A stretch of DNA of 64,000 bases from Ferrimonas gelatinilytica (lineage in GTDB: Bacteria > Pseudomonadota > Gammaproteobacteria > Enterobacterales > Shewanellaceae). Shown piece by piece: positions 18,680-27,391 of the stretch. The position numbers were made by a program, and so were the translations under genes. Numbering within the stretch: the stretch's first letter is position 1; each line of letters begins with the position of its first letter. Under the pieces are notes generated by a model that was given only the letters and a program-made list of their open reading frames with translations, had not been told where the DNA came from and did not search any database. The stretch lies in assembly GCF_039544205.1 (NCBI RefSeq), contig NZ_BAABLF010000030.1, forward strand, positions 75,708-139,707, in the 5' to 3' direction.

Positions 18680-19615
18680 TTAGCGCATCAGCTTGCTGCC
18701 ATCGGCGTGGTTGGAACCATGCACCTGGTTGTGGCAGTTGAGGCAGCTTTGGCCGCCGGTGTGGATGGAGGTGCCATCGCGATCGGCGTTGTGGCCCTGG
18801 TGACATTCCAGGCACAGCTGCGGGGCGCGGCGATCCAGCATCCCTTCGTTGACGCTACCGTGCGGGTTGTGACAGCTGGCGCAGTTTTCCGTGACCGGCT
18901 GGTGCTCCCACAGGTAGGGGCCGCGTTTTTCGGCGTGACAGCTGTAGCAGGTGTCGTTGATGCTGAAACCGGTCAGGTCGGCTTCAGACATGGTGCCGTG
19001 GGGGTTGTGGCAGGAGCTGCAGGTCATCTCGCCCCACTGCATCGGATGGTGAGAACGTTTGTTCATGTCCATCTTCTGCTGGGTGTGGCAGCTGGTGCAG
19101 GTTTCCACTTCGGTGGTCTTGTCCAGGATAGGATCCTGGGCGACGTGCACCTGGTGACAGTCGGCACAGGCCACCTCTTCCAGGTTGTGGGTCGCGTTGT
19201 GCCAGGCCATCCGCTCCTCGTCCTGGTGGCAGGATAGACAGACGCTGTTCTGCTTTTCCGCGGACAGAGGGGTGTCACCCCCGAAGGTGATCATCGGTTC
19301 GTTCTTGTTACGGTGGTTGCCCTGCGGCCCGTGACAGGCTTCGCACTGCAGGCCGGCCATGGGGCTCTTGGACTGGTCCATACGGCCATGCACGCCGTCG
19401 AACAGTTCCATCACCTTATCGCTGCGGCGGTGACACATCAGGCAGCCATCGGCGCCCTGCTTGGAGTAGTTGCCTTCGGCAAATTTGGCGTCCAGCGCCG
19501 CTTCGTACTCCGCCTGGGGCATGGCGTGCCAGGTGGTCGCTTGAGCACCGGCGGTCAGCCCGAGGGCCAACAGGGTACTGCCAAGCAGGCTCGCCATCAT
19601 CGTTTTCATACGCAT
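18680..19615 (-). CDS. mtrA: Decahaem periplasmic c-type cytochrome MtrA
   Basis: A 311-residue member of the MtrA/DmsE family that carries electrons through the outer membrane inside MtrB. After a signal peptide (cleavage near AQA, residue 26) there are exactly ten CXXCH haem sites: CLMCH, CEACH, CLSCH, CADCH, CTSCH, CSSCH, CYSCH, CASCH, CLECH and CLNCH. Repeated SCHNPHG and HGS words are typical of the family's linear haem wire. An AAGG site lies 7 bp before the ATG at 19615. Located between mtrC and mtrB, as in Shewanella. Confidence 0.95.
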   Translation of the reverse strand: MRMKTMMASLLGSTLLALGLTAGAQATTWHAMPQAEYEAALDAKFAEGNYSKQGADGCLMCHRRSDKVMELFDGVHGRMDQSKSPMAGLQCEACHGPQGNHRNKNEPMITFGGDTPLSAEKQNSVCLSCHQDEERMAWHNATHNLEEVACADCHQVHVAQDPILDKTTEVETCTSCHTQQKMDMNKRSHHPMQWGEMTCSSCHNPHGTMSEADLTGFSINDTCYSCHAEKRGPYLWEHQPVTENCASCHNPHGSVNEGMLDRRAPQLCLECHQGHNADRDGTSIHTGGQSCLNCHNQVHGSNHADGSKLMR

Positions 19616-19674
19616 AGTAATGCCTTATCTCTTCTTTGCTCTCGACGGGAGGGCCGAAGCCCTCCCGAGCGGGT

Positions 19675-21651
19675 TTAGAACTGCATCGCCTGGGCCGCGC
19701 CCTTGTTGAAGGTCACGGTGTGATCTTCCAGGGTCGGAGCGTGGCAGTAGAAGCAAGACTCGGTCTGGGCAGCGGCATCGGCTTCAACACGGTCACCGTT
19801 GATGACGGCACCGGCCCAGTCAACCATATGGTCTTCCAGGGTGATGCCACCGATGTCCTTGTCCAGCTCGCTGTGACAGGCGATACAGGTGGCCGCACGC
19901 GGGGTGCTGTAGAGCGCGCCAGTGTCGCCGGCGCCGGTGTTCAGTGCACCCTTCACCTTGAAAGAGTCCAGTTCAAAACCGGTGTGGCACTGGGCACAGT
20001 CGGAGATGATCCCCTCGCCGCCGTGGCGGACGTGCAGTTTCATCTCGATGGCCCCCTTGGTGGTCGGCGCGTAGGTGCCTTCCGGGGTGTGGCAGGAGGC
20101 ACAGTCGCCCACTTTCACGTTGTCATTGAGCACGAAACCGGTGTGGTGGCTGCCGTTGTGCAGCTGGAAGCTGTCGGTGTGGCAGCCCAGGCAGTTGGCG
20201 TTGTCCAGGGTAGAGTGGCGCTGGGCAATCTCGTTACCTTCGGTGGCGACAAAGGCGGTGAACGCTTTGAGGGCCACTTTATCGGCGTCGTCGCTGCAGG
20301 CAACCAGCTCACCCATGTTGCCACAGACGCGCATCCCAACCAGGGTAAAGGCGGTGGCGGCGTCACCCTCACCGAAGGGAAGGACCTTGGTGGTGTGGGT
20401 CAGCTTACCGTCGACGATGGCCGCCGGGATCGCGTCACCAGTCAGGGCGGCAGAGTCTTTGCCGTAGTAGCCCAGTTGCGGGAAGTTCGGCCCAATATTG
20501 GAGACAAATTCCGCCATGTCGATGCTGTTGGCGATCTCGCCGGCGTCGATGGCGTTGCCTTTGTTGGCGAAGCTGACGGCCACGGTGACGCTGTTGTCTT
20601 CGTTGATGGTCGACTCGGCGCTGAAGGTGACGTCGTCGATGATCATGCTGATGGCATCGAAGTCTTTCATGTGGGCGTCGTAGGTGCCGATCACCACACC
20701 GGTGCCTTCGGCGGTGTGACAGGAAGCACACTGGCTGTTGTCACCCTGCTGCTTCATGTGGGCAGTGGGGATCGGGAAGCGGCGGCCGCTGCTGTCATCG
20801 ATGCCATCGTTGTGGCAGACGGCGCAGCTTTCCACGGTGGGGACATTCATCCAGTTGCCCCACTCACCGAAGCCTTCCAGGTCTACGTGACAGGTGGAGC
20901 AGTCTTTGAAGGCCGGATCGAAGCCGGACATTACGTGCTTATCGTGCACGATCAGGGTCAGGTCGCGACTCTGGGTACCCGCATCGTCGTGACACATGGT
21001 GCAGGTCTGGTAGTCGTTGCCGCGGTCAAAGCGGTCGGAGCCGTCGCCGCGGTTGGTTTTGTGATAAACAGCGACATCGTCACTATGGCAGGCAACACAG
21101 GCTTCGCCATCAACGGTGTTGTGTGAGTAGCGGGCTTCGGAACCATCGGCGGCGAAGGTGGCGAAGGCCTCGGTGTAAGGCACCGTGGTTTTGCCATCAA
21201 TCAAAGTACCTGGGTCGACAATCAGGCCGACCTTCTGGGTCAGAGCGTCGTTGACGTTGTCGCGGTTTTCGAAGGTGATCTGGTAGTAGCCGTTCTTCTC
21301 GTCGACGATCTCGTTTTGAGATTTGTTCAGGCTTTCCCAGCCTGCACGCTCACCGACACCACGCTCACCCACAGGGTGCAGCTGAGTACGGCGGGCAGTG
21401 AAGCCCTGGAGGCCAACGACGGACTCATCGTTTTCGTTGGTGGCCAGCACAGTGATGGTGGTGTTGGCGCCATGGTTGGCGACATCCACGACGTCCAGGT
21501 TGAGGGTATTGATCACCTCGGCGGGTTCACCGCCGGGGCGGCCCGGTTCGCCGGGCTTGCCATCATTACCGTCGTCACAGCCCGCCAGGCCGGTGGCCAG
21601 GACAGCTGCGATGGCGCTGAGGCGCCAGAGTTGTTTTTGGTTTGTCATCAT
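19675..21651 (-). CDS. mtrC: Outer-membrane decahaem lipoprotein cytochrome MtrC
   Basis: A 658-residue surface terminal reductase for Fe(III)/Mn(IV) and flavins. A lipoprotein signal ends in GLAGC (C25), then a collagen-like DGKPGEPGRPGG linker. Ten CXXCH sites fall 5+5 (starting near residues 185, 217, 251, 276, 308 and 487, 517, 552, 589, 633) in the two haem domains. Between them is a beta-domain with a C-x8-C pair (C443/C452) like the domain III disulfide of Shewanella MtrC. The C-terminal ESCFYCHAPTLEDHT closely matches MtrC. Odd point: residue +2 after the lipid Cys is Asp, and +3 is Asp too. First gene of mtrCAB. Confidence 0.93.
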   Translation of the reverse strand: MMTNQKQLWRLSAIAAVLATGLAGCDDGNDGKPGEPGRPGGEPAEVINTLNLDVVDVANHGANTTITVLATNENDESVVGLQGFTARRTQLHPVGERGVGERAGWESLNKSQNEIVDEKNGYYQITFENRDNVNDALTQKVGLIVDPGTLIDGKTTVPYTEAFATFAADGSEARYSHNTVDGEACVACHSDDVAVYHKTNRGDGSDRFDRGNDYQTCTMCHDDAGTQSRDLTLIVHDKHVMSGFDPAFKDCSTCHVDLEGFGEWGNWMNVPTVESCAVCHNDGIDDSSGRRFPIPTAHMKQQGDNSQCASCHTAEGTGVVIGTYDAHMKDFDAISMIIDDVTFSAESTINEDNSVTVAVSFANKGNAIDAGEIANSIDMAEFVSNIGPNFPQLGYYGKDSAALTGDAIPAAIVDGKLTHTTKVLPFGEGDAATAFTLVGMRVCGNMGELVACSDDADKVALKAFTAFVATEGNEIAQRHSTLDNANCLGCHTDSFQLHNGSHHTGFVLNDNVKVGDCASCHTPEGTYAPTTKGAIEMKLHVRHGGEGIISDCAQCHTGFELDSFKVKGALNTGAGDTGALYSTPRAATCIACHSELDKDIGGITLEDHMVDWAGAVINGDRVEADAAAQTESCFYCHAPTLEDHTVTFNKGAAQAMQF

Positions 21652-21895
21652 CTATTCCCTGCAAAAGAATATGGGGCACGTTGTTATGCCGGACCTGTTG
21701 TGTTGTCCTCTGCCGGTAAAGTCAGGCAAGGGATCTGGTCAATGGGTTTTATAACAATTTCACACGAGTTAAACCGTGACTTGAGTCAGTGATTTATTGA
21801 GCTTTTTCAATGCTGTCACTGCTTTTTGATCTGGCTCCTTGGTGGCTGAAAAAAACTCACGCCGGACGCGAAGATTTGTGACCTGGCACGCAAAT

Positions 21896-21920
21896 AAAAA
21901 GCGGCCCGAAGGCCGCTTTT
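21896..21920 (-). terminator. Terminator of omcA
   Basis: Arms AAAAGCGGCC (21897-21906) and GGCCGCTTTT (21911-21920) with a CGAA loop. On the minus strand the stem leads into a T-rich run, 22 bp after the omcA stop. It separates omcA from mtrCAB, which implies a separate mtrC promoter in 21652-21895. Confidence 0.85.
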
Positions 21921-21941
21921 ACATTATTCAGACAGGAACAA

Positions 21942-24152
21942 TTAGAAGCTGTGCTTCTGTTTGATGTAGTCGGCGTTGTGACAGGTCGCACAGGACTCAC
22001 TGGCCAACGTTGCGTCATCGTAACTGCCGGCGACTACGCCACCCATGCTTTCGATGTGCGCTTTAGCAGAGTCGGCGCCATTGCCCAGATCGTAAGAGTC
22101 GGATACGTGGCAGGAGGCACAAACACCGGCGTGCGGGCTGCTCCAGGTGTCGTCCTTACGGTTCCAGCGCAGCGGAGTGTTACGAGCGTCAGCCAGAGTA
22201 TAGCTGTCATTGTGACAGGCCTGGCAGTCGGCAGAGCTCAGCAGCTGTTGTACGTCGTCACGGCCGTGGGCCTTGCCGAAGGTGCCATGGACACGAACTG
22301 CCAGGCTGTTGTAATCGCCGGCCTCGTGACACTGGGCACAAGTGGCCAGGTCCGCATTGCGGTAGTGGTCACCTTTGTATCGAACCACCATGTCGTCGGA
22401 GTGACAGGCTTGGCAGTTTTCCATGTTGGCGGCGCTCTGGCGAGCGGTGCCTTCAGTGCCATCCAGGTTGAAGTACTGAGTTGATGCGGCGTTTTGGCTC
22501 ACTACGCCACCACAGGTGCGTTCGCCGTCCAACTCGACCAGTTCGCTCAGCTCGCTGCTCTTGTTGCTGTAGCAGGCCTTGATGGAGGCGGTAACGGCGA
22601 TGCTGGCACCGTTTTCGATGGCCGCGGTCAGGGCGGCATCGGTGACGGTCGCGGTGATGGTGCCATCGGTGTTCCAGGTGCGGGTCACGTCAGGACGGTA
22701 CACCAGGAAGCCTTTCGGATGGGTCGGATCGATGGCGTTGACGAACAGGCTATTGCTGGTGACGTAGCGGTCATCAACCTGAACTTCACCCTGGCTCAGA
22801 GCCACGTTGAAGCTCAGCACGCCTTCGTTCAGGGCGAAGTCGCTGTAAGCCACCTCGATCAGCTTAGCTGCATCGTAGGCACGTTCACGGCTGTCGGTGT
22901 CATGGCCGGCAAAGTGGCGCAGTGCCCCACCGCGGTTGTTTCGATCAGGGTTGCCATAAGAGGGATCAGTATTGTGGCAACCAACGCAACCATAGTATTC
23001 ATCGCCGACATGGTAGTCACCGTAATGGTAGTCACCGTGACAGTTTTGACAGCTGTTGGCATCAATGTCTGCGAACCAGTCCAGCGCGTGATGGGTCACC
23101 CCGGCCGGCAGGTTCTCAACATCGGTGGTGTAGTCTACGTGGCAGGCGTGACAGTTGGAGGCCTCTTGCGGATAGACCCCGTCTTCCTTGTTGAACTTGT
23201 GGAAGAATGCCGGGTTCGCGCCCTCTTTAGCGATAGTGGACTCAAATTTGGCCCATGCACGGCGGTCTGCGTGGGTCGCGCCAGTGTGGATCGCGTGTAC
23301 CAGACCTTTGATGGAGCCGTTGTAGGTGAATTCTACTGCTTCTCCACCTTCCATCTGGCCAGTGCCGGCGTAGAGGGTGTAATCGGTGTGGCAGAAGGCA
23401 CAACCATCGGCTGTGTTACCGTAGTTGCCATGGCGAATGTGCTCTTGATCGACGTGACAGCTGGTGCAGGTCTCACCAGCAATAACCACTTTCGGAGAAG
23501 GAACACCTTGCTGGTCGGTGGCCGGCTGCCAGTAGTAGGCTTCTACCGCTTTATTCGGCTGGTTGCCAGCGGCGTAGACCATCAGGTACAGCCCGTTAAC
23601 GGCGTCGGCGTCGTAACCGTAAGGCTGATTTTGCACATTGATGATGTTTTCCGCAGTCAAGCGGTAGCGGCCGTCACCCAGGTACTCCAGGCACTGGCTC
23701 TCTTCCGGGCAATCGCGATTGGTGCGGAAGTTGTTGGTGCCTGCAACGAGGTCGCCCTTCATCTTGTTGGTGTAGGACAACCAGATCTCGCGATCCAGCT
23801 CTTGCTTGAAGATCTCCTCTGCCAGATCTTCTTGCAGTTCTCCCACGGTACCCATACGGCCGAAGGAAACCCGGATATGGCCACCGTGTGCCTCTTCGTT
23901 TTCCAGGCCATATACAGACACGCCACGCTTGTCGGTGACATCGAATTCGATAACCAGTGCGTCATTTTCGAAAGAGGCGTTGGTTACTTGAGTCTTGATA
24001 CCCGTTGCATCGGTAATATTGATGCCGATCGGACCTGGTTCGCCGGGCTTACCGGGCTCACCGTCTTTGCCATCGCTGCCGCAACCGGCCAGGATGGCGG
24101 AAATGGCGGCCGCGGAGGCCAGCGCTTTCCAGTTTTTGTAGTTCTTGGTCAT
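21942..24152 (-). CDS. omcA: Outer-membrane decahaem lipoprotein cytochrome, OmcA-like
   Basis: A 736-residue surface cytochrome. The start is taken at ATG 24152 (AGGG 7 bp ahead), giving MTKNYKNWKALASAAAISAILAGC with the lipid Cys at 24; an ATG 15 bp upstream is in frame but poorly placed. A DGEPGKPGEPGP linker follows. Ten CXXCH sites are present: CTSCH, CAFCH, CHACH, CQNCH, CVGCH, then CQACH, CAQCH, CQACH, CASCH and CATCH, split 5+5. The domain between holds a C-x19-C pair. Size (S. oneidensis OmcA 735) and position between mtrF/undA and mtrC support OmcA. It has its own terminator and a long upstream gap, so is probably transcribed alone. Confidence 0.88.
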   Translation of the reverse strand: MTKNYKNWKALASAAAISAILAGCGSDGKDGEPGKPGEPGPIGINITDATGIKTQVTNASFENDALVIEFDVTDKRGVSVYGLENEEAHGGHIRVSFGRMGTVGELQEDLAEEIFKQELDREIWLSYTNKMKGDLVAGTNNFRTNRDCPEESQCLEYLGDGRYRLTAENIINVQNQPYGYDADAVNGLYLMVYAAGNQPNKAVEAYYWQPATDQQGVPSPKVVIAGETCTSCHVDQEHIRHGNYGNTADGCAFCHTDYTLYAGTGQMEGGEAVEFTYNGSIKGLVHAIHTGATHADRRAWAKFESTIAKEGANPAFFHKFNKEDGVYPQEASNCHACHVDYTTDVENLPAGVTHHALDWFADIDANSCQNCHGDYHYGDYHVGDEYYGCVGCHNTDPSYGNPDRNNRGGALRHFAGHDTDSRERAYDAAKLIEVAYSDFALNEGVLSFNVALSQGEVQVDDRYVTSNSLFVNAIDPTHPKGFLVYRPDVTRTWNTDGTITATVTDAALTAAIENGASIAVTASIKACYSNKSSELSELVELDGERTCGGVVSQNAASTQYFNLDGTEGTARQSAANMENCQACHSDDMVVRYKGDHYRNADLATCAQCHEAGDYNSLAVRVHGTFGKAHGRDDVQQLLSSADCQACHNDSYTLADARNTPLRWNRKDDTWSSPHAGVCASCHVSDSYDLGNGADSAKAHIESMGGVVAGSYDDATLASESCATCHNADYIKQKHSF

Positions 24153-24186
24153 CTCTTTTCCCTGCAATTTGAAAAGATTTTTTAGG

Positions 24187-24208
24187 AACCCATTGAAGTC
24201 AGTGGGTT
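24187..24208 (-). promoter_or_regulatory. Inverted repeat in the omcA leader
   Basis: Arms AACCCATTGA (24187-24196) and TCAGTGGGTT (24199-24208) pair at 9 of 10 positions with a 2-bp spacer, ending about 35 bp before the omcA ATG. It could be an operator or an RNA hairpin near the ribosome site. Confidence 0.4.
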
Positions 24209-24826
24209 GGCACCGATTTTATGTAACCGTCGGGCACGACAACGTGATCCTGTTAACGCTTGCCCTTTGTGCACTTTGTTGTTTTGTTGTTACTCATCAA
24301 TGGGCGGTTGCGGATTTGACGCCCGTTCTGGACAAAATGACTGATTAGACAGTGCACAGTGAGCGGGTCTTGCGAGGTTATGCTCAGGCTTTAGTTCGCT
24401 GGATCTCAAAAATTCCCAAAAATGTTACTTTTTTGCTCAAAAACAATTTCTTAAATGTTGGCTTGTGAGCTTTTGAGCAGAGTCACAAAATCGAAAGATT
24501 GTTGAGAACATCTTGAAACCCTGTCGAAAATTGAATCGGCCAACCAGGCGCCAGATGATCGTGCTGGTCTGAATTTATCGAGGCTGTTTGGGTATTCACA
24601 GGATGCCACAGGGCGTTCCTCCAGAGCCTTCCTGTGAGAGGTCCGTTTTAAATGCCCGTCAGGGCAGGCGTGGAATGAAACGGGGAGAGGTAATGCACTC
24701 TTCTGGCCATCAATTGAGCGATCCAGAAACCGGACATGACGCTTGAACACTGCTCGGGGGAAGCTACACCAGGCGTGGTATCTTGATCCCGTTTAACGCG
24801 TCTGAGCTTTCGCTAAAGAAAAAAGT

Positions 24827-24848
24827 AGGGGCCCCACTTGGGGCCCCT
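24827..24848 (-). terminator. Terminator of the mtrD-mtrE-mtrF-undA unit
   Basis: Arms AGGGGCCCC (24827-24835) and GGGGCCCCT (24840-24848) with an ACTT loop. On the minus strand the stem is followed by ACTTTTTTC, 17 bp after the undA stop. Confidence 0.85.
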
Positions 24849-24865
24849 GTTCATGAACGCGGATG

Positions 24866-27328
24866 TTACTGGAGTCCGTGCACGGCGTCGTAACCCAGAC
24901 TCTTGCCTGCGCTGTGGCAAACGGCGCAGGATTCATTGTTTCCTTCCGCCTCGTACTGACCCCTTGTGCCACCATAGACGCCGCCATTGCCGCGGAAGTG
25001 TGCCACGGCAGCCGGATTGGCGTCCTCGGTGACAGCGTGACAGGCAGCACAGGCCGCGACGGTGGGGGAGTACTCGATCAAGGCACCGGCCCCATCGCTG
25101 GCCAGGAAGGCCGGAACGGCGGTGAGGGCACCCAGATCGAGCTGTCCAGCTTCGTGGCAGGTGACGCAATTGGCCGGGCTGTTGGGATAGGTTATTGCCA
25201 GATCCGTGGTGCGGCGCTCGGAGCGTGTGCCCGCGTGGATCTGGTGAATCATCACCTTGAAGTCAAAGCCCCGTTCGAACGGCTTATTGGCGTGGGCCGA
25301 GCCCTCCGGGTTGTGGCAATTGACACAGCTGCCGTCGGTCAAGGTAACCGCGGTATTCGGTGTCCCTGCGTGGCAGGCACCGCAGGCACTGTTGGGTGGG
25401 TAAGTTTCATCCCCTCGGGTGCCCAGGTGTGCGCTGGAAAAGTCCGGCTGCTGGGCGTGACAGCTGACACAGCCCATCTCCATTGCCGCGACGCGGCGCA
25501 TCACCACATCCGTTCCATCCGCGGAGAAGCTGGCCTGATTGCCGGCGACGATCGCTTTGGTGACTCGAACCTCGGTGCTGTCGCAGTCGACCGGCTGCAG
25601 AGACTCTGGGTCGATGCTGGCCACCGTGGAATCAGCGCAGACGAACAGCTTGCCGTACATAAAGCCCTCACCGGTAGTGGCCAGCAGGTCGTGCTCGACA
25701 GGGTCGATGCCGGTTACCGTGTAGGTGACCCCCGCTTCACCCACGACAGAGGTCACGGGGCTGCCTTCAGTGTTGGCGGTCGCCAGATCGAAGGCGATGC
25801 GGGAGCGGTTGCGACCGAAGTTGGCGCTGCCGGTCGTGGCCCGTGCATTGCCCAGGCTGTACTCAGTACCGTTGAAGGCCGCCGCGGAGACCCAGAAGGC
25901 GCTCACATTGGGGTCGGATTCCGGTGCGGTGCCGGTGGTCCAACTCAAGGTAAAGCTCAGGGTGCCGGCGACGGCATCGTAGGTGCCGTTACTGAGGGTG
26001 TAAGCATAAGCTTCCCGTGCATTGGCCGTGGCGTTGGTACGGGCAAGGTGGAAGATGGAGGAACCGGCGTCGTTGGCTTCGCCGTTGTACTCATCACCCG
26101 CGTGACAAGCACCGCAGTTGCCTTCTGCAAAGGGAGGGAAGCTCGGGCGATGGAATAGGTCTCTGGCGGTTCCTGCCCAATCCTCGGGGGCAAACTTCTC
26201 GTGGCAGCTCAGGCAGGCTTCCTGGCGATGGTAGTGCCAGTTCTCGGCCTGCAGGGGGGCGCCTTCTTCGCCGTCGAGGTGGCAGACTTTGCAGTCGTTG
26301 CCGTTGGCGGGGAAGGTGAGCTCACGGAAATCCTGGGGATTACCACCAAAGCCGATCATAAAGTACTCGGCCTTGTGGATCTGGTGCAGCATGGAACCAA
26401 AGTCGATGGTGGCACCGGTTTCCGGATCGCCGGAGTATGTGGTATGGCAAACGCTGCAGTTCTCAATTTCGAAGCGGGCTCCGCCGTGAAGGATCAGCGG
26501 GTGCGCACTGGCATTGTCGTAATCATTGCTGTGGCAACGCAGGCAGGATTGCTCCAACACCACCAGGTTGCGGGTCTCCTCCGGTGAGGCAGCCATGCCG
26601 GTGGCAGGCACAAAATCGTAGAAGGTGTTCACCAACGCCTCTTTCACATCACCGCGGACGCGGCGAAGCTCCATGGTGACCCTGTGTGTCAGGTCCGGGT
26701 TGTAGCTGGTGTCCAGCCCCTCAATGGCACTGTACTCCTCCAGTGGCATGGAGAAGGTGTAACGGTAGGTACCGTTACCGGTGGCTTCAACACAGTCGCT
26801 GCCACAACCGGTTTCAATGCCTGCCTGGATCTGGGTGCCCTTGTTGTCATCCCAACCCTCGGGCGGGACAACCTCACCGAGGTTAACTGTACCGGGTTCT
26901 ACCAGGCGGTTGATGTAGCTGGTCCACTGCAGGGCTTTGGTGCCTTTCTGTGCGCTGACATCGTCATCCTCGGCAGGATCGGCTCCATCTCCAGGGAGTG
27001 GACGTGCCCGCTTCTGCAGGCTGGTCAGCTTGGCGATCCCCATGCCGATGCGATCTACAGAATCCGGTTGTTCCAGCCCGGTGATCGCAACGCCGTTGGC
27101 GTTGGTGAGAGTGAAGTCGACCGCGACCGTACCGGCCTCATCGATGCTGACCTCGGTGATGGTGGCGTTAAGCGACTTGGCATCATTGATGCCGATGTTC
27201 ACCTCCCCTGGGGGGCCAGCCGGGCCATCGGCGCCGTCGTCGCCATCACTGCAGGCGACCAAAGCGAAGGAGGCAATCCCTGCCAGGAGCAGGGAGCGCC
27301 ATGGTGAAAGTTGTGTGAGAGTCTTCAT
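24866..27328 (-). CDS. Outer-membrane undecahaem (11-haem) lipoprotein cytochrome, UndA-like
   Basis: An 820-residue surface cytochrome with 11 CXXCH motifs: CLRCH, CSVCH, CKVCH, CLSCH, CGACH, then CVSCH, CGACH, CVNCH, CVTCH, CAACH and CAVCH. Eleven haems are the hallmark of UndA, which replaces or accompanies OmcA in some Shewanella. The start is the ATG at 27328 with AGGA ahead, giving MKTLTQLSPWRSLLLAGIASFALVAC (lipid Cys 26); the frame is open to 27379. A DGADGPAGPPGEV linker follows. Between the haem groups is a beta-rich region with a C-x17-C pair. It lies 63 bp after mtrF, in the same unit. The subfamily name rests on haem count and size. Confidence 0.82.
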   Translation of the reverse strand: MKTLTQLSPWRSLLLAGIASFALVACSDGDDGADGPAGPPGEVNIGINDAKSLNATITEVSIDEAGTVAVDFTLTNANGVAITGLEQPDSVDRIGMGIAKLTSLQKRARPLPGDGADPAEDDDVSAQKGTKALQWTSYINRLVEPGTVNLGEVVPPEGWDDNKGTQIQAGIETGCGSDCVEATGNGTYRYTFSMPLEEYSAIEGLDTSYNPDLTHRVTMELRRVRGDVKEALVNTFYDFVPATGMAASPEETRNLVVLEQSCLRCHSNDYDNASAHPLILHGGARFEIENCSVCHTTYSGDPETGATIDFGSMLHQIHKAEYFMIGFGGNPQDFRELTFPANGNDCKVCHLDGEEGAPLQAENWHYHRQEACLSCHEKFAPEDWAGTARDLFHRPSFPPFAEGNCGACHAGDEYNGEANDAGSSIFHLARTNATANAREAYAYTLSNGTYDAVAGTLSFTLSWTTGTAPESDPNVSAFWVSAAAFNGTEYSLGNARATTGSANFGRNRSRIAFDLATANTEGSPVTSVVGEAGVTYTVTGIDPVEHDLLATTGEGFMYGKLFVCADSTVASIDPESLQPVDCDSTEVRVTKAIVAGNQASFSADGTDVVMRRVAAMEMGCVSCHAQQPDFSSAHLGTRGDETYPPNSACGACHAGTPNTAVTLTDGSCVNCHNPEGSAHANKPFERGFDFKVMIHQIHAGTRSERRTTDLAITYPNSPANCVTCHEAGQLDLGALTAVPAFLASDGAGALIEYSPTVAACAACHAVTEDANPAAVAHFRGNGGVYGGTRGQYEAEGNNESCAVCHSAGKSLGYDAVHGLQ

Positions 27329-27391
27329 GGGACCGTCCTGCTGTTGTGAGTATGTTGCATTGGGCAAAGAAGTGTTCATGGTTACGTCCCC

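Larger units (their letters stand above)
24153..24865. other. 713-bp gap between omcA and undA
   Basis: No gene is supported. On the minus strand it should hold the omcA promoter: the leader has an imperfect 10-bp inverted repeat (24187-24208), and a TAAAAT (plus-strand ATTTTA at 24217-24222) could be a -10. Further out is a 9-bp inverted repeat TGCTCAAAA/TTTTGAGCA (24434-24442 and 24471-24479). The undA terminator is at 24827-24848. The middle (24500-24780) shows nothing I recognise. Confidence 0.5.

Noticed and set aside
16717..18741. Long plus-strand open frame (674 codons) opposite mtrB
   Set aside because: Shadow of mtrB on the other strand: Val/Gly/Ala-rich without any motif, crossing the mtrB/mtrA border. 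Similar long shadows lie opposite mtrC, omcA, undA and mtrE.
24464..24487. TTGTGA ... TCACAA pair in the omcA upstream region as a CRP site
   Set aside because: The half-sites are separated by about 14 bp instead of 6, which does not fit CRP.
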